Shown piece after piece: positions 1 through 5,806 of a DNA stretch of 11,119 nt. The stretch spans positions 1 through 11,119 of the forward strand of contig JAUVPN010000055.1 in assembly GCA_030598645.1 (NCBI GenBank), read 5' to 3'. Positions within the stretch are counted from its first letter, which is position 1. Every line of letters begins with the position of its first letter. Origin of the DNA: Hyphomicrobium sp. Lineage in GTDB: Bacteria; Pseudomonadota; Alphaproteobacteria; Rhizobiales; Hyphomicrobiaceae. The position numbers and the translations under genes are program-made. Below the pieces are notes generated by a model that worked only from the letters and a program-made list of their open reading frames with translations, ran no database searches and had not been told where the DNA came from.

Positions 1-1334
1 ACAAGGTCCTGATCGCCAACCGGGGTGAGATTGCATTGCGCATCCAGCGCGCATGCAAGGAGCTCGGCATTGCGACCGTTGCGGTGCACTCTACAGCCGA
101 CGCGGACGCCATGCACGTACGCCTCGCTGACGAAAGCGTGTGCATAGGGCCGCCTCCCGCCGCTGAAAGTTATTTGAATATTCCCCGCCTCCTCTCCGCC
201 TGCGAAATCACCGGTGCCGACGCAGTCCATCCTGGCTACGGCTTCCTGTCTGAAAACGCTCGTTTTGCCGAGATCTTGGAAGAGCACCAAATCACTTTCA
301 TCGGTCCAACCTCCGATCACATCCGCATCATGGGGGATAAGATCCAGGCCAAAGAAACCGCCAAGGAACTAGGCATCCCTGTGGTCCCCGGCTCAGACGG
401 CGCGGTTACGAGCGAGCCCGAGGCCATGAAGATTGCCAAGGCCATGGGTTTCCCAGTACTGATCAAGGCAACGGCAGGCGGTGGTGGTCGCGGCATGAAA
501 GTCGCGCATACGCCAGCCGACTTGGGTCTCGCGCTTTCGACCGCACGCGCGGAAGCTAAGGCGGCCTTTGGCAACGATGCCGTCTATATCGAAAAGTATC
601 TCACTAAACCGCGTCACATCGAGATTCAGGTGTTCGGCGATGGGCAAGGCAACGCCATTCATCTGGGCGAGCGTGACTGTTCCTTACAGCGTCGCCACCA
701 GAAGCTATGGGAGGAAGCGCTCTCACCGGCTCTCAACGTCGAAGCGCGCGAAAAAATCGGTGAAACGGTCGGCGACGCCATGCGCAAGCTCCACTATCGA
801 GGCGCAGGCACCGTCGAGTTTCTCTATGAGGACGGTGAGTTCTATTTTATCGAAATGAATACGCGCCTTCAGGTCGAACACCCCGTAACCGAAGCCATCA
901 CTGGCATCGATCTCGTTTTGGAGCAGATCCACGTTGCCTCCGGTGCACAGCTCGTGCACCAGCAAAAAGATATTACCTTCTCAGGTCATGCCATCGAATG
1001 CCGCATCAACGCCGAGAATGCGCGCACCTTCCGCCCCTCGCCAGGCCAGATCACCTATTGGCATCCACCGGGTGGACTCGGAGTGCGGGTCGACTCTGGC
1101 GTTTATCAAGGTTATCGCATCCCGCCCTACTACGATAGCCTGATCGGAAAACTGATCGTGCACGGGAAGACGCGCAACGAATGCATGATGCGACTGAAGA
1201 GGGCCCTGTCGGAATTCGTGATCGACGGAATCGAAACAACAATCCCTTTGTTCAGCGATCTTATCCTGCAACCAGACATCGCCAACGGCGTTTATGATAT
1301 CCACTGGCTCGAAAAATATCTCGCGAAATCATAG
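1..1334 (+). CDS. accC: Biotin carboxylase subunit of acetyl-CoA carboxylase (5' end cut by window edge)
   Basis: AccC carries out the ATP-dependent carboxylation of biotin on the carrier protein AccB, the first half-reaction of acetyl-CoA carboxylase and the entry to fatty acid synthesis; it is cytoplasmic. The in-frame reading begins at base 3 with [20 protein letters not shown], the N-terminal signature of the family, so only about three or four residues are missing. About 443 residues are present, close to the roughly 449 of E. coli AccC. Visible landmarks are [10 protein letters not shown], the ATP-grasp glycine loop [12 protein letters not shown], the catalytic stretch [25 protein letters not shown] and the C-terminal [15 protein letters not shown]. 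One oddity is that the usually conserved EEAP after RRHQK reads EEAL here (leucine codon at 720-722). accB would be expected just upstream, outside the window. aat follows after a 109-base gap on the same strand, an order common in alphaproteobacteria. Confidence 0.97.
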   Translation, partial: KVLIANRGEIALRIQRACKELGIATVAVHSTADADAMHVRLADESVCIGPPPAAESYLNIPRLLSACEITGADAVHPGYGFLSENARFAEILEEHQITFIGPTSDHIRIMGDKIQAKETAKELGIPVVPGSDGAVTSEPEAMKIAKAMGFPVLIKATAGGGGRGMKVAHTPADLGLALSTARAEAKAAFGNDAVYIEKYLTKPRHIEIQVFGDGQGNAIHLGERDCSLQRRHQKLWEEALSPALNVEAREKIGETVGDAMRKLHYRGAGTVEFLYEDGEFYFIEMNTRLQVEHPVTEAITGIDLVLEQIHVASGAQLVHQQKDITFSGHAIECRINAENARTFRPSPGQITYWHPPGGLGVRVDSGVYQGYRIPPYYDSLIGKLIVHGKTRNECMMRLKRALSEFVIDGIETTIPLFSDLILQPDIANGVYDIHWLEKYLAKS

Positions 1335-1388
1335 GTTCGACGGCGAATGCGATTCCAAGAAACGCTATCTTCCCCATTATACCGCCAC

Positions 1389-1430
1389 GTGAAGGAGTCT
1401 ATGCTAGCCTCAAAGCGCCACAAAGATTAG
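1389..1430 (+). promoter_or_regulatory. Possible promoter or minileader upstream of aat
   Basis: The accC-aat gap holds GAAGGAG (1391-1397) followed by ATG at 1401 and nine codons (MLASKRHKD) ending in TAG at 1428-1430. The spacing from the Shine-Dalgarno-like run to this ATG is only three bases, which is short. The same place offers a -10-like TATGCT (1400-1405), but without a good -35 match 17 bases upstream. Either reading is weak: it may be an aat promoter, a short translated leader, or chance. Confidence 0.15.
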
Positions 1431-1443
1431 AGACAGCCGCCAC

Positions 1444-2127
1444 ATGGCTTCGCGTGACGACATCGTCATCGAGATCACGCCGCAGGTCCTCTTAAAGGCC
1501 TATATGTGCGGCATCTTTCCCATGGCCGAAAGCGCCGATGACCCCGCACTATATTGGATAGAACCGCAGCACCGCGGCATACTCCCGCTCGATGCCGTGC
1601 ATGTTCCGCGTCGACTAGCACGGTCGCTGCGTAAAAGTCCTTTCGAGGTCAAGGTCGATAGCGACATCGAAGCCGTGATCGACGGCTGCGCCGCTTCGCG
1701 TCCGGGACGGCGCTCAACCTGGATCAACGAGCGCATACGTATTCTCTACCGCGAGCTTTTCGAACTAGGACATTGTCACACGGTCGAGGTGTGGGATTGC
1801 GAACGACTCGTCGGCGGCCTTTACGGTGTCGCTGTTAGTGGCGCCTTCTTTGGCGAGAGCATGTTCTCCCGCGCACGCGATGCATCAAAGATCGCTCTAG
1901 TGCATCTGGCCGCCCGACTGGCCCATGGCGGTTTCATTCTCCTCGACACCCAGTTCGTCACTGACCACTTGCGCCAATTCGGAACGGTGGAGGTCAACCG
2001 AGACGAATTCCACAATCTCCTCGAGCAGGCGCTCAAGGTGGAGGCAAACTTCAACGCGCTGAGCGATGATGCGAACATCAATGAGGTGCTCGCCATCCTT
2101 GCGTCTAAACCTCTGAGACCTGCCTGA
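1444..2127 (+). CDS. aat: Leucyl/phenylalanyl-tRNA-protein transferase
   Basis: Aat moves leucine or phenylalanine from its aminoacyl-tRNA to the N-terminal Arg or Lys of proteins, marking them for the ClpS/ClpAP N-end-rule pathway in the cytoplasm. The 227-residue product is close to the 234 residues of E. coli Aat and carries the family blocks in order: an N-terminal [11 protein letters not shown] with a following [13 protein letters not shown], then [28 protein letters not shown], then a [20 protein letters not shown] block and [13 protein letters not shown]. The GNAT-like C-terminal half is therefore complete. The ATG at 1444 is chosen because the FPMA block follows at the usual distance; no strong Shine-Dalgarno sequence precedes it. 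It lies downstream of accC on the same strand, as in many alphaproteobacteria, and may be co-transcribed with it. Confidence 0.96.
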   Translation: MASRDDIVIEITPQVLLKAYMCGIFPMAESADDPALYWIEPQHRGILPLDAVHVPRRLARSLRKSPFEVKVDSDIEAVIDGCAASRPGRRSTWINERIRILYRELFELGHCHTVEVWDCERLVGGLYGVAVSGAFFGESMFSRARDASKIALVHLAARLAHGGFILLDTQFVTDHLRQFGTVEVNRDEFHNLLEQALKVEANFNALSDDANINEVLAILASKPLRPA

Positions 2128-2161
2128 ACTTTGCCGTGCTGCGGTGTCGCACCCCGCCCGT

Positions 2162-2179
2162 CTGTTCCCTGCGGAACAG
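2162..2179 (+). repeat. Stem-loop, copy 1 of CTGTTCC-N4-GGAACAG
   Basis: A perfect 7-bp inverted repeat, CTGTTCC / GGAACAG with loop CTGC, starts 35 bases after the aat stop. The same stem recurs at 2552-2569, on the other side of the small gene at 2293. There is no T-run after it, so it is not a standard intrinsic terminator. It could be an mRNA-end stabiliser, a dyad protein-binding site or a short dispersed palindrome. Confidence 0.5.
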
Positions 2180-2197
2180 CCCGCGCGACTGACTGCC

Positions 2198-2241
2198 CTC
2201 AGTTTTGCTCACTGAGAGCGGCTCAAATCGGCCGTCCTCTC
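2198..2241 (+). other. Overlapping stem-loops upstream of the small exported-protein gene
   Basis: CTCAGT (2198-2203) can pair with ACTGAG (2211-2216). GAGAG..GGC (2214-2222) can pair with GCC..CTCTC (2231-2241). The two stems share bases 2214-2216 and so exclude each other. They lie 50-95 bases before the start codon at 2293 and could be part of its leader. No convincing -35/-10 pair was found here. Confidence 0.25.
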
Positions 2242-2278
2242 GTTACGCGTGCCGCAGTGCGTGCAACAGGCAAAGCAT

Positions 2279-2284
2279 AAGGAG
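2279..2284 (+). promoter_or_regulatory. Ribosome binding site of the small exported-protein gene
   Basis: A complete AAGGAG lies eight bases before the ATG at 2293. This is the best Shine-Dalgarno match on the plus strand of the window and is the main support for the 81-codon frame being a real gene. Confidence 0.7.
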
Positions 2285-2292
2285 CAGACCTC

Positions 2293-2538
2293 ATGGAAAC
2301 GACCTTTCGAAACACCCTCATCCTTGGCGCCACCGCATTTTTTGCCGTGTTTAGCGTTGCTCAATCTGCCGAGCCCTTCAGCGGCGGCGTCAAGTCTCTT
2401 CGCTCGTTCCTCAACGAAAACCTCAATGACTTCCGCAGCAACGATACCGGCCAATACGGCGGTGAAACCAACTCCGTGCGCAGCACAGTGCAGGGCATCC
2501 TCAAGGACGTCGGCGTAAGGCGCGCGAAGAAAAAGTGA
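2293..2538 (+). CDS. Small putative exported protein, unknown function (81 aa)
   Basis: I do not recognise this protein. It has a short N-terminal region with one arginine (METTFRN), then a hydrophobic core at about residues 8-22 (TLILGATAFFAVFSV) and a plausible signal peptidase I site in AQSAEPF, with cleavage after residue 25 or 26. The mature part would be only about 55 residues, polar and rich in Asn, Ser and Gly, with a basic tail (RRAKKK). Its length leaves no room for a known enzyme fold. It has no cysteine, which argues against a lipoprotein. An ideal AAGGAG eight bases upstream of the ATG supports expression. The n-region has almost no net positive charge, so a membrane-anchored small protein is an alternative to a secreted one. 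It stands alone between aat and a structured non-coding region, with the same hairpin on each side. Confidence 0.65.
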   Translation: METTFRNTLILGATAFFAVFSVAQSAEPFSGGVKSLRSFLNENLNDFRSNDTGQYGGETNSVRSTVQGILKDVGVRRAKKK

Positions 2539-2551
2539 GCCGCAACCTCCC

Positions 2552-2569
2552 CTGTTCCTCAGGGAACAG
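2552..2569 (+). repeat. Stem-loop, copy 2 of CTGTTCC-N4-GGAACAG
   Basis: The 7-bp stem is the same as at 2162-2179, with loop TCAG. It starts 13 bases after the stop of the small gene and is followed after one base by a second hairpin (2571-2588). A further single-arm match, CAGGGAACAGC, is at 2852-2862. Confidence 0.5.
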
Positions 2570-2570
2570 C

Positions 2571-2588
2571 ACAAGCGATACCGCTTGT
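2571..2588 (+). terminator. Possible weak terminator or 3'-end hairpin after the small gene
   Basis: ACAAGCG-ATAC-CGCTTGT is a perfect 7-bp stem with a 4-base loop, directly abutting the hairpin at 2552-2569. Only TT follows the stem, so termination would be weak. The pair of adjacent hairpins more likely protects the 3' end of the small gene's mRNA. Confidence 0.35.
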
Positions 2589-2765
2589 TTACCAGTCAAG
2601 CTCGTAAGGCGCTGAACGCAACACAAGGGATGCCCAGAGATAGCTGAGGACCAACAACAGAAGGACCCAGAACTTCAGTTTCTGTTGATCCAAACACCAC
2701 ATTACTCCCGTTCCCGACCGGGCTTACCCCCGTCCCCGTCCCACCCCGAGCCCGGCCGGCGCCCT
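2589..2765. other. Non-coding stretch before the first strong terminator
   Basis: No credible reading frame was seen. There are two longer-range inverted repeats: CAACAGAA...TTCTGTTG (about 2655-2686), and CCGGGCT...AGCCCGG flanking a C-rich run (about 2718-2756). It may be a long 3' untranslated region of the small gene or the body of a small RNA ending at the terminator at 2766-2797. I found no recognisable promoter. Confidence 0.3.
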
Positions 2766-2797
2766 GCCCTCCAGCCTTCGTGCTGGAGGGCTTTTTT
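2766..2797 (+). terminator. Strong intrinsic terminator
   Basis: GCCCTCCAGC (2766-2775) and GCTGGAGGGC (2782-2791) form a perfect 10-bp stem with loop CTTCGT, followed at once by six T (2792-2797). This is a textbook Rho-independent terminator reading rightwards. It would end transcription coming from the aat / small-gene side. Confidence 0.9.
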
Positions 2798-2816
2798 GCG
2801 CATTGTTCAAAGGCCG

Positions 2817-2837
2817 CGCCGCGTTCGGCGATTTTTT
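2817..2837 (+). terminator. Second, short intrinsic terminator
   Basis: CGCCG-CGTT-CGGCG (2817-2830) is a 5-bp all-GC stem followed by A and six T (2832-2837). It lies 20 bases beyond the first terminator and reads the same way, probably as a backup. Confidence 0.6.
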
Positions 2838-3014
2838 CTCAGCATGTAACCCAGGGAACAGCGGAGCCGACGAGACCCTGCCAGTATCCCCCCATCGAGA
2901 GCACGACGGGGCCCACGCTCCCTGATGGCTCTCCCCAGAATTCAACACTCCTGATTACGCTTTATGCCACGCACCTCCCCCACTGGCCCCTCGGTTCCTC
3001 CCCGAGGGGTTTTT
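2838..3014 (+). ncRNA. Candidate small RNA or leader between tandem terminators
   Basis: This 177-base segment starts right after one terminator and ends in another (2987-3014), with no credible reading frame inside. A transcript starting within it must exist for the last terminator to have a purpose, unless that terminator is a third backup. The body can form a stem GAGAGC (2897-2902) / GCTCTC (2928-2933) around GGG...CCC. I could not match it to 6S RNA, SRP RNA, tmRNA or any other family I know, and no clear promoter is visible, so this stays a candidate only. Confidence 0.2.
2987..3014 (+). terminator. Intrinsic terminator facing guaA
   Basis: CCCCTCGG (2987-2994) pairs with CCGAGGGG (3002-3009), loop TTCCTCC, followed by five T (3010-3014) and then CTTT. 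It reads rightwards, against guaA, whose stop codon is 28 bases further on. There is no T-run on the other side, so it would not serve guaA. Confidence 0.85.
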
Positions 3015-3041
3015 CTTTGCCATGCAACAGAACGCACGTGC

Positions 3042-4589
3042 TCACTCCCACTCGATCGTGCCTGGGGGCTTTGAGGTGATGTCATAGACGACGCGATTGA
3101 TACCCTTCACCTCGTTGATGATGCGCGTCGCTGTTCCGCCGAGAAACTCGTGTGTAAAATCATAGTAGTCGGCCGTCATGCCGTCCGTCGACGTCACTGC
3201 GCGAAGAGCACACACGTATTCATAGGAACGGGCATCCCCCATCACACCCACTGTGCGTACCGGCAATAGCACCGCGAATGCCTGCCAGATCTCATCATAC
3301 AGTCCTGCGCTATGAATTTGATCGAGATAAATCGCATCAGCCTTGCGCAGAATACCGAGCTTTTCTTGCGTCACCTCGCCAGGCACACGAATCGCCAAGC
3401 CGGGCCCAGGGAACGGGTGGCGACTGATGAAGCTATTGGGCAAGCCTAGTTCCCGGCCAAGCGTACGCACTTCATCCTTAAAAAGTTCACGTAACGGTTC
3501 CACCAGCTTCAAATTCATGCGCTCGGGTAAGCCGCCTACATTGTGGTGTGACTTGATTGTGAGGGAAGATCCGCTTGCAACCGATACGCTCTCGATCACA
3601 TCCGGATAGAGTGTGCCTTGGGCTAGGAATTCAGCACCACCGAGCTTGCGCGCTTCTTCATCGAATACGTCGATAAACAATCCTCCGATGATTTTGCGTT
3701 TCTCCTCGGGATCACCGACACCGGCAAGTGCCGTCAGAAACCGTTCACGCGCATCGACATGTACCAGCGGGATATTGTAGTGCCCGCGGAAAAGTTCAAC
3801 GACCTGTTGCGCCTCGTTCTGGCGTAACAGTCCCTGATCGACGAAAATACAAGTGAGCTGCTCACCAATGGCCTCGTGTATGAGCACAGAGGCAACAGCA
3901 GAATCGACGCCGCCCGATAGTCCCGCGACAACGCGACCACTACCAACTTGCGCGCGGATCTTTTTCACCTCGGTGGAGTGAAAGTGCGCCATGGTCCAGT
4001 CACCAGGCAGACCGGCAATCTTGTGCACGAAGTTCGAGATCAGGTCAGCGCCGCGCGGCGTGTGCGCCACCTCAGGGTGGAACTGCACGCCATAGAAATT
4101 ACGGGCCTCATCTGCAATTACCGCGAACGGTGCCCCCTTCGAAACACCCACCACCCTGAAGCCCTCAGGCAGCTTCGTCACGCGATCGCCGTGACTCATC
4201 CAGACTTCGTCGCGCGTGCCTTTGGACCAAATACCGTCAAAAAGTCGGCAGTCCTCAACTACATCTAATTCCGCTCTGCCAAATTCGCGGTGATCCCCGA
4301 CTTCGACACCGCCGCCAAGCTGGTCGACCATGACCTGCTCGCCATAGCAGATGCCGAGCACCGGCAAACCGCTCGTCCACACCCAGTCCGGTGGCGGCGG
4401 CGTTCCCAATTCAGTCACACTTTTCGGGCCACCGGAAAGGATCAATGCTTTCGGCTTCAACCGTTCCAGCACGTCGTGCGTGCCATAAATTGGCACGATC
4501 TCAGAGTAAACGCCCGCCTCGCGCACCCGCCGCGCAATCAGCTGCGTCACTTGGCTACCGAAGTCGATGATGAGGACGGTATCGGTCAT
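3042..4589 (-). CDS. guaA: GMP synthase (glutamine-hydrolysing)
   Basis: GuaA converts XMP to GMP using ATP and ammonia released from glutamine, the last step of guanine nucleotide synthesis; it is cytoplasmic and usually a dimer. The 515-residue product has the class I glutamine amidotransferase domain first, with nucleophile Cys81 in LGICYGEQ and the His171/Glu173 pair in [10 protein letters not shown]. Next comes the ATP-pyrophosphatase domain with the P-loop LSGGVDSAV (Ser225-Ser230), then the C-terminal dimerisation domain ending in KPPGTIEWE. All key residues are intact. The ATG gives the usual start ([20 protein letters not shown]); the Shine-Dalgarno sequence before it is poor. A decayed gene and tspO lie upstream on the same strand, and guaB is about 3 kb upstream. 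No terminator is visible after its stop. Confidence 0.98.
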   Translation of the reverse strand: MTDTVLIIDFGSQVTQLIARRVREAGVYSEIVPIYGTHDVLERLKPKALILSGGPKSVTELGTPPPPDWVWTSGLPVLGICYGEQVMVDQLGGGVEVGDHREFGRAELDVVEDCRLFDGIWSKGTRDEVWMSHGDRVTKLPEGFRVVGVSKGAPFAVIADEARNFYGVQFHPEVAHTPRGADLISNFVHKIAGLPGDWTMAHFHSTEVKKIRAQVGSGRVVAGLSGGVDSAVASVLIHEAIGEQLTCIFVDQGLLRQNEAQQVVELFRGHYNIPLVHVDARERFLTALAGVGDPEEKRKIIGGLFIDVFDEEARKLGGAEFLAQGTLYPDVIESVSVASGSSLTIKSHHNVGGLPERMNLKLVEPLRELFKDEVRTLGRELGLPNSFISRHPFPGPGLAIRVPGEVTQEKLGILRKADAIYLDQIHSAGLYDEIWQAFAVLLPVRTVGVMGDARSYEYVCALRAVTSTDGMTADYYDFTHEFLGGTATRIINEVKGINRVVYDITSKPPGTIEWE

Positions 4590-4857
4590 AGGGTTAAGCG
4601 TCCCTGGTTGGGATGCCGTCGGACTAGGCCACTGGCACGGTTCTCAGTAAAGGTCGTTGGCCGCTTCCCCGGCCCGGTCCGAGGCTTTTTTGATCAGCGG
4701 GCCTCGCCTTATAGCGGCGCCCGCCGAAACTTGGGAGTCGCGGCGATGGAAAATCTACAGTTGATGGCCCTCTTGAGGCTGCATTCATTAGAAATGTGCC
4801 AGCAGACAAGTGCCTAAAAATTAGTCGGCTGAGACTGGCTCGGCGATTATCGCCCGA
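4590..4857. other. Non-coding stretch upstream of guaA
   Basis: No credible gene was seen. Inverted repeats are GGCGAT-T-ATCGCC (4842-4854), just after the end of the decayed gene, and CGAGGC / GCCTCG (4680-4706) around a T6GATCAGCGG loop. A promoter for guaA is expected here, but no convincing -35/-10 pair was found on the minus strand; TATAAG with no -35 partner is the nearest match. The 61-codon minus frame at 4624-4809 has an arginine- and proline-rich translation typical of a spurious frame. Confidence 0.3.
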
Positions 4858-5199
4858 TCAAGCCGTGACGATACCAGTAGAAATCAGCGTGCTTGGGATC
4901 CAGAAGCCGACAAAGAACATCAGCCAATAGGTCACGTAGTACGACGTTAACTCAGCAACGATGTAGAGGCTTGCGGCCTTTCATAAGACATTTTCTAGAA
5001 ACGCCGGTGTATGGCAATGAAAGACACCCATACCAGCAAAACAAGCAGGCGCCGACGGCCATTGGTCAGCAGGCATATTTTCGAACGAGGTGATGCTCGG
5101 GCCACCGAGCATGCGGCTCACTACAAACTCATAAACGGCTTAGATCGGAATCATGAAGCCGATCACAAGAGATTACAGCTTGAAGTGAGCGCCGCACAT
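4858..5199 (-). pseudogene. Decayed membrane-protein gene with three in-frame stops
   Basis: One minus-strand frame stays protein-like over about 114 codons but is broken by TAA at 5173-5175, TAA at 5140-5142 and TGA at 4981-4983; the natural end is the TGA at 4858-4860. Between the stops it reads, for example, SLVIGFMIPI, AVYEFVVSRMLGGPSITSFE and, near the end, TYWLMFFVGFWIPSTLIST. These are aromatic- and hydrophobic-rich segments typical of membrane helices, probably three. There is no frameshift, so the frame was kept while nonsense changes built up. A possible original start is the ATG at 5197-5199, 35 bases after the tspO stop, which suggests co-transcription with tspO. I do not recognise the family. 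Sequencing error is unlikely to produce three separate substitutions to stops, but it has not been excluded. Confidence 0.6.
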
Positions 5200-5234
5200 C
5201 TTGCAAAAATGACCGCGAGCCCTGGTGCTGCGTT

Positions 5235-5687
5235 TCAATCGTTGAGGCGCCAGAGCTCAAAGTTCAGTGCCGCTGCATAAGTGATCCAGAAAAGATAGGG
5301 CAAGAACAGCAATGATGCCGTTCGTCGTATCGGCCATGACAAAATTATGAAAGCGAGAATGGCGATCCACAAAGCGGCAATATCAACCAACGCGTGCGTG
5401 ATCAGCCTCTGTCCAAACATGATCCAGGACCACGCCCCGTTTAGTACAAGTTGTGCAAACCAGAGCCCCAGCGCCGGTCCTAACCCTTGCGCCCGCCACA
5501 CAATCCAGCCAGCGAACGCGATCATCAGATAGAGCACCGCCCACACAGGCCCAAACAGCCAGTTGGGTGGCGTCCAGGCCGGCTTGCTCAGTAGCTCATA
5601 AAAGGGGCCTGGCGGAAACTGTCGGGCAAACAGGGCCACCGCGCCGACCAGGACGATAAAAAAGAAAAGACCGTTGTACTTCTTCAC
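5235..5687 (-). CDS. tspO: TspO/MBR family membrane protein (tryptophan-rich sensory protein)
   Basis: TspO proteins are five-helix inner-membrane (in bacteria often outer-membrane-associated) proteins that bind porphyrins and related ligands; in alphaproteobacteria such as Rhodobacter they affect tetrapyrrole and photosynthesis gene control. The 150-residue product matches the usual length and has the family signatures: PPGPFYELLSKPAWTPPNW after helix 1, FGPVWAVLYLMIAFAGWIVW, NGAWSWIMFG, and the C-terminal PYLFWITYAAALNFELWRLN. Five hydrophobic segments can be counted. The start is GTG at 5685-5687 giving MKKYNGLFF, with a GAGG seven bases upstream; no better in-frame ATG exists near it. It follows rsmB after 119 bases containing competing hairpins and precedes a decayed membrane-protein gene. 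Nothing nearby points to bacteriochlorophyll synthesis, so its role here is unknown. Confidence 0.95.
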   Translation of the reverse strand: MKKYNGLFFFIVLVGAVALFARQFPPGPFYELLSKPAWTPPNWLFGPVWAVLYLMIAFAGWIVWRAQGLGPALGLWFAQLVLNGAWSWIMFGQRLITHALVDIAALWIAILAFIILSWPIRRTASLLFLPYLFWITYAAALNFELWRLND

Positions 5688-5694
5688 GGTGGTG

Positions 5695-5698
5695 CCTC
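5695..5698 (-). promoter_or_regulatory. Ribosome binding site deciding the GTG start of tspO
   Basis: GAGG on the minus strand lies seven bases before the GTG at 5685-5687. It is a partial but well-spaced Shine-Dalgarno match, and supports GTG as the true start. Confidence 0.5.
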
Positions 5699-5740
5699 GA
5701 TGAGCGGAGCCTCTTAACCTGTTTTAGTATGCAACTGCTG

Positions 5741-5805
5741 CCATGCCCGATTAGACCGGCGCACGCGGCATGGTGCGGTTTCCCGTCAAGCGTTGCCCGC
5801 CGGTC
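5741..5805 (-). other. Competing stem-loops between rsmB and tspO
   Basis: Two perfect inverted repeats overlap. GACCGGCG (5754-5761) pairs with CGCCGGTC (5798-5805), and CCATGCC (5741-5747) pairs with GGCATGG (5767-5773). Because the arms interleave, only one stem can form at a time. No T-run follows either stem on the minus strand, so neither looks like a plain terminator for rsmB. The place, 54-118 bases before the tspO start, allows a role in tspO leader control or in mRNA processing between the two genes. Confidence 0.35.
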
Positions 5806-5806
5806 C

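Noticed and set aside
1333..1365. GGTTCGA after accC, resembling a tRNA T-loop
   Set aside because: No acceptor stem, anticodon arm or D arm could be folded around it on either strand.
2209..2574. Minus-strand frame of 121 codons over the small exported-protein gene
   Set aside because: The plus-strand frame has an ideal ribosome binding site and a signal-peptide pattern; the minus frame has neither, and a cysteine-rich, low-quality translation.
4659..4691. GGCCG/CGGCC stem with a T6 run downstream, upstream of guaA on the plus strand
   Set aside because: The T-run begins 11 bases after the stem, too far for intrinsic termination, and no plus-strand transcript is expected there.
4290..4817. 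Plus-strand frame of 175 codons overlapping the start of guaA
   Set aside because: It lies mostly antisense to the glutaminase domain of guaA, is rich in His, Arg and Pro, has no Shine-Dalgarno, and matches no family.
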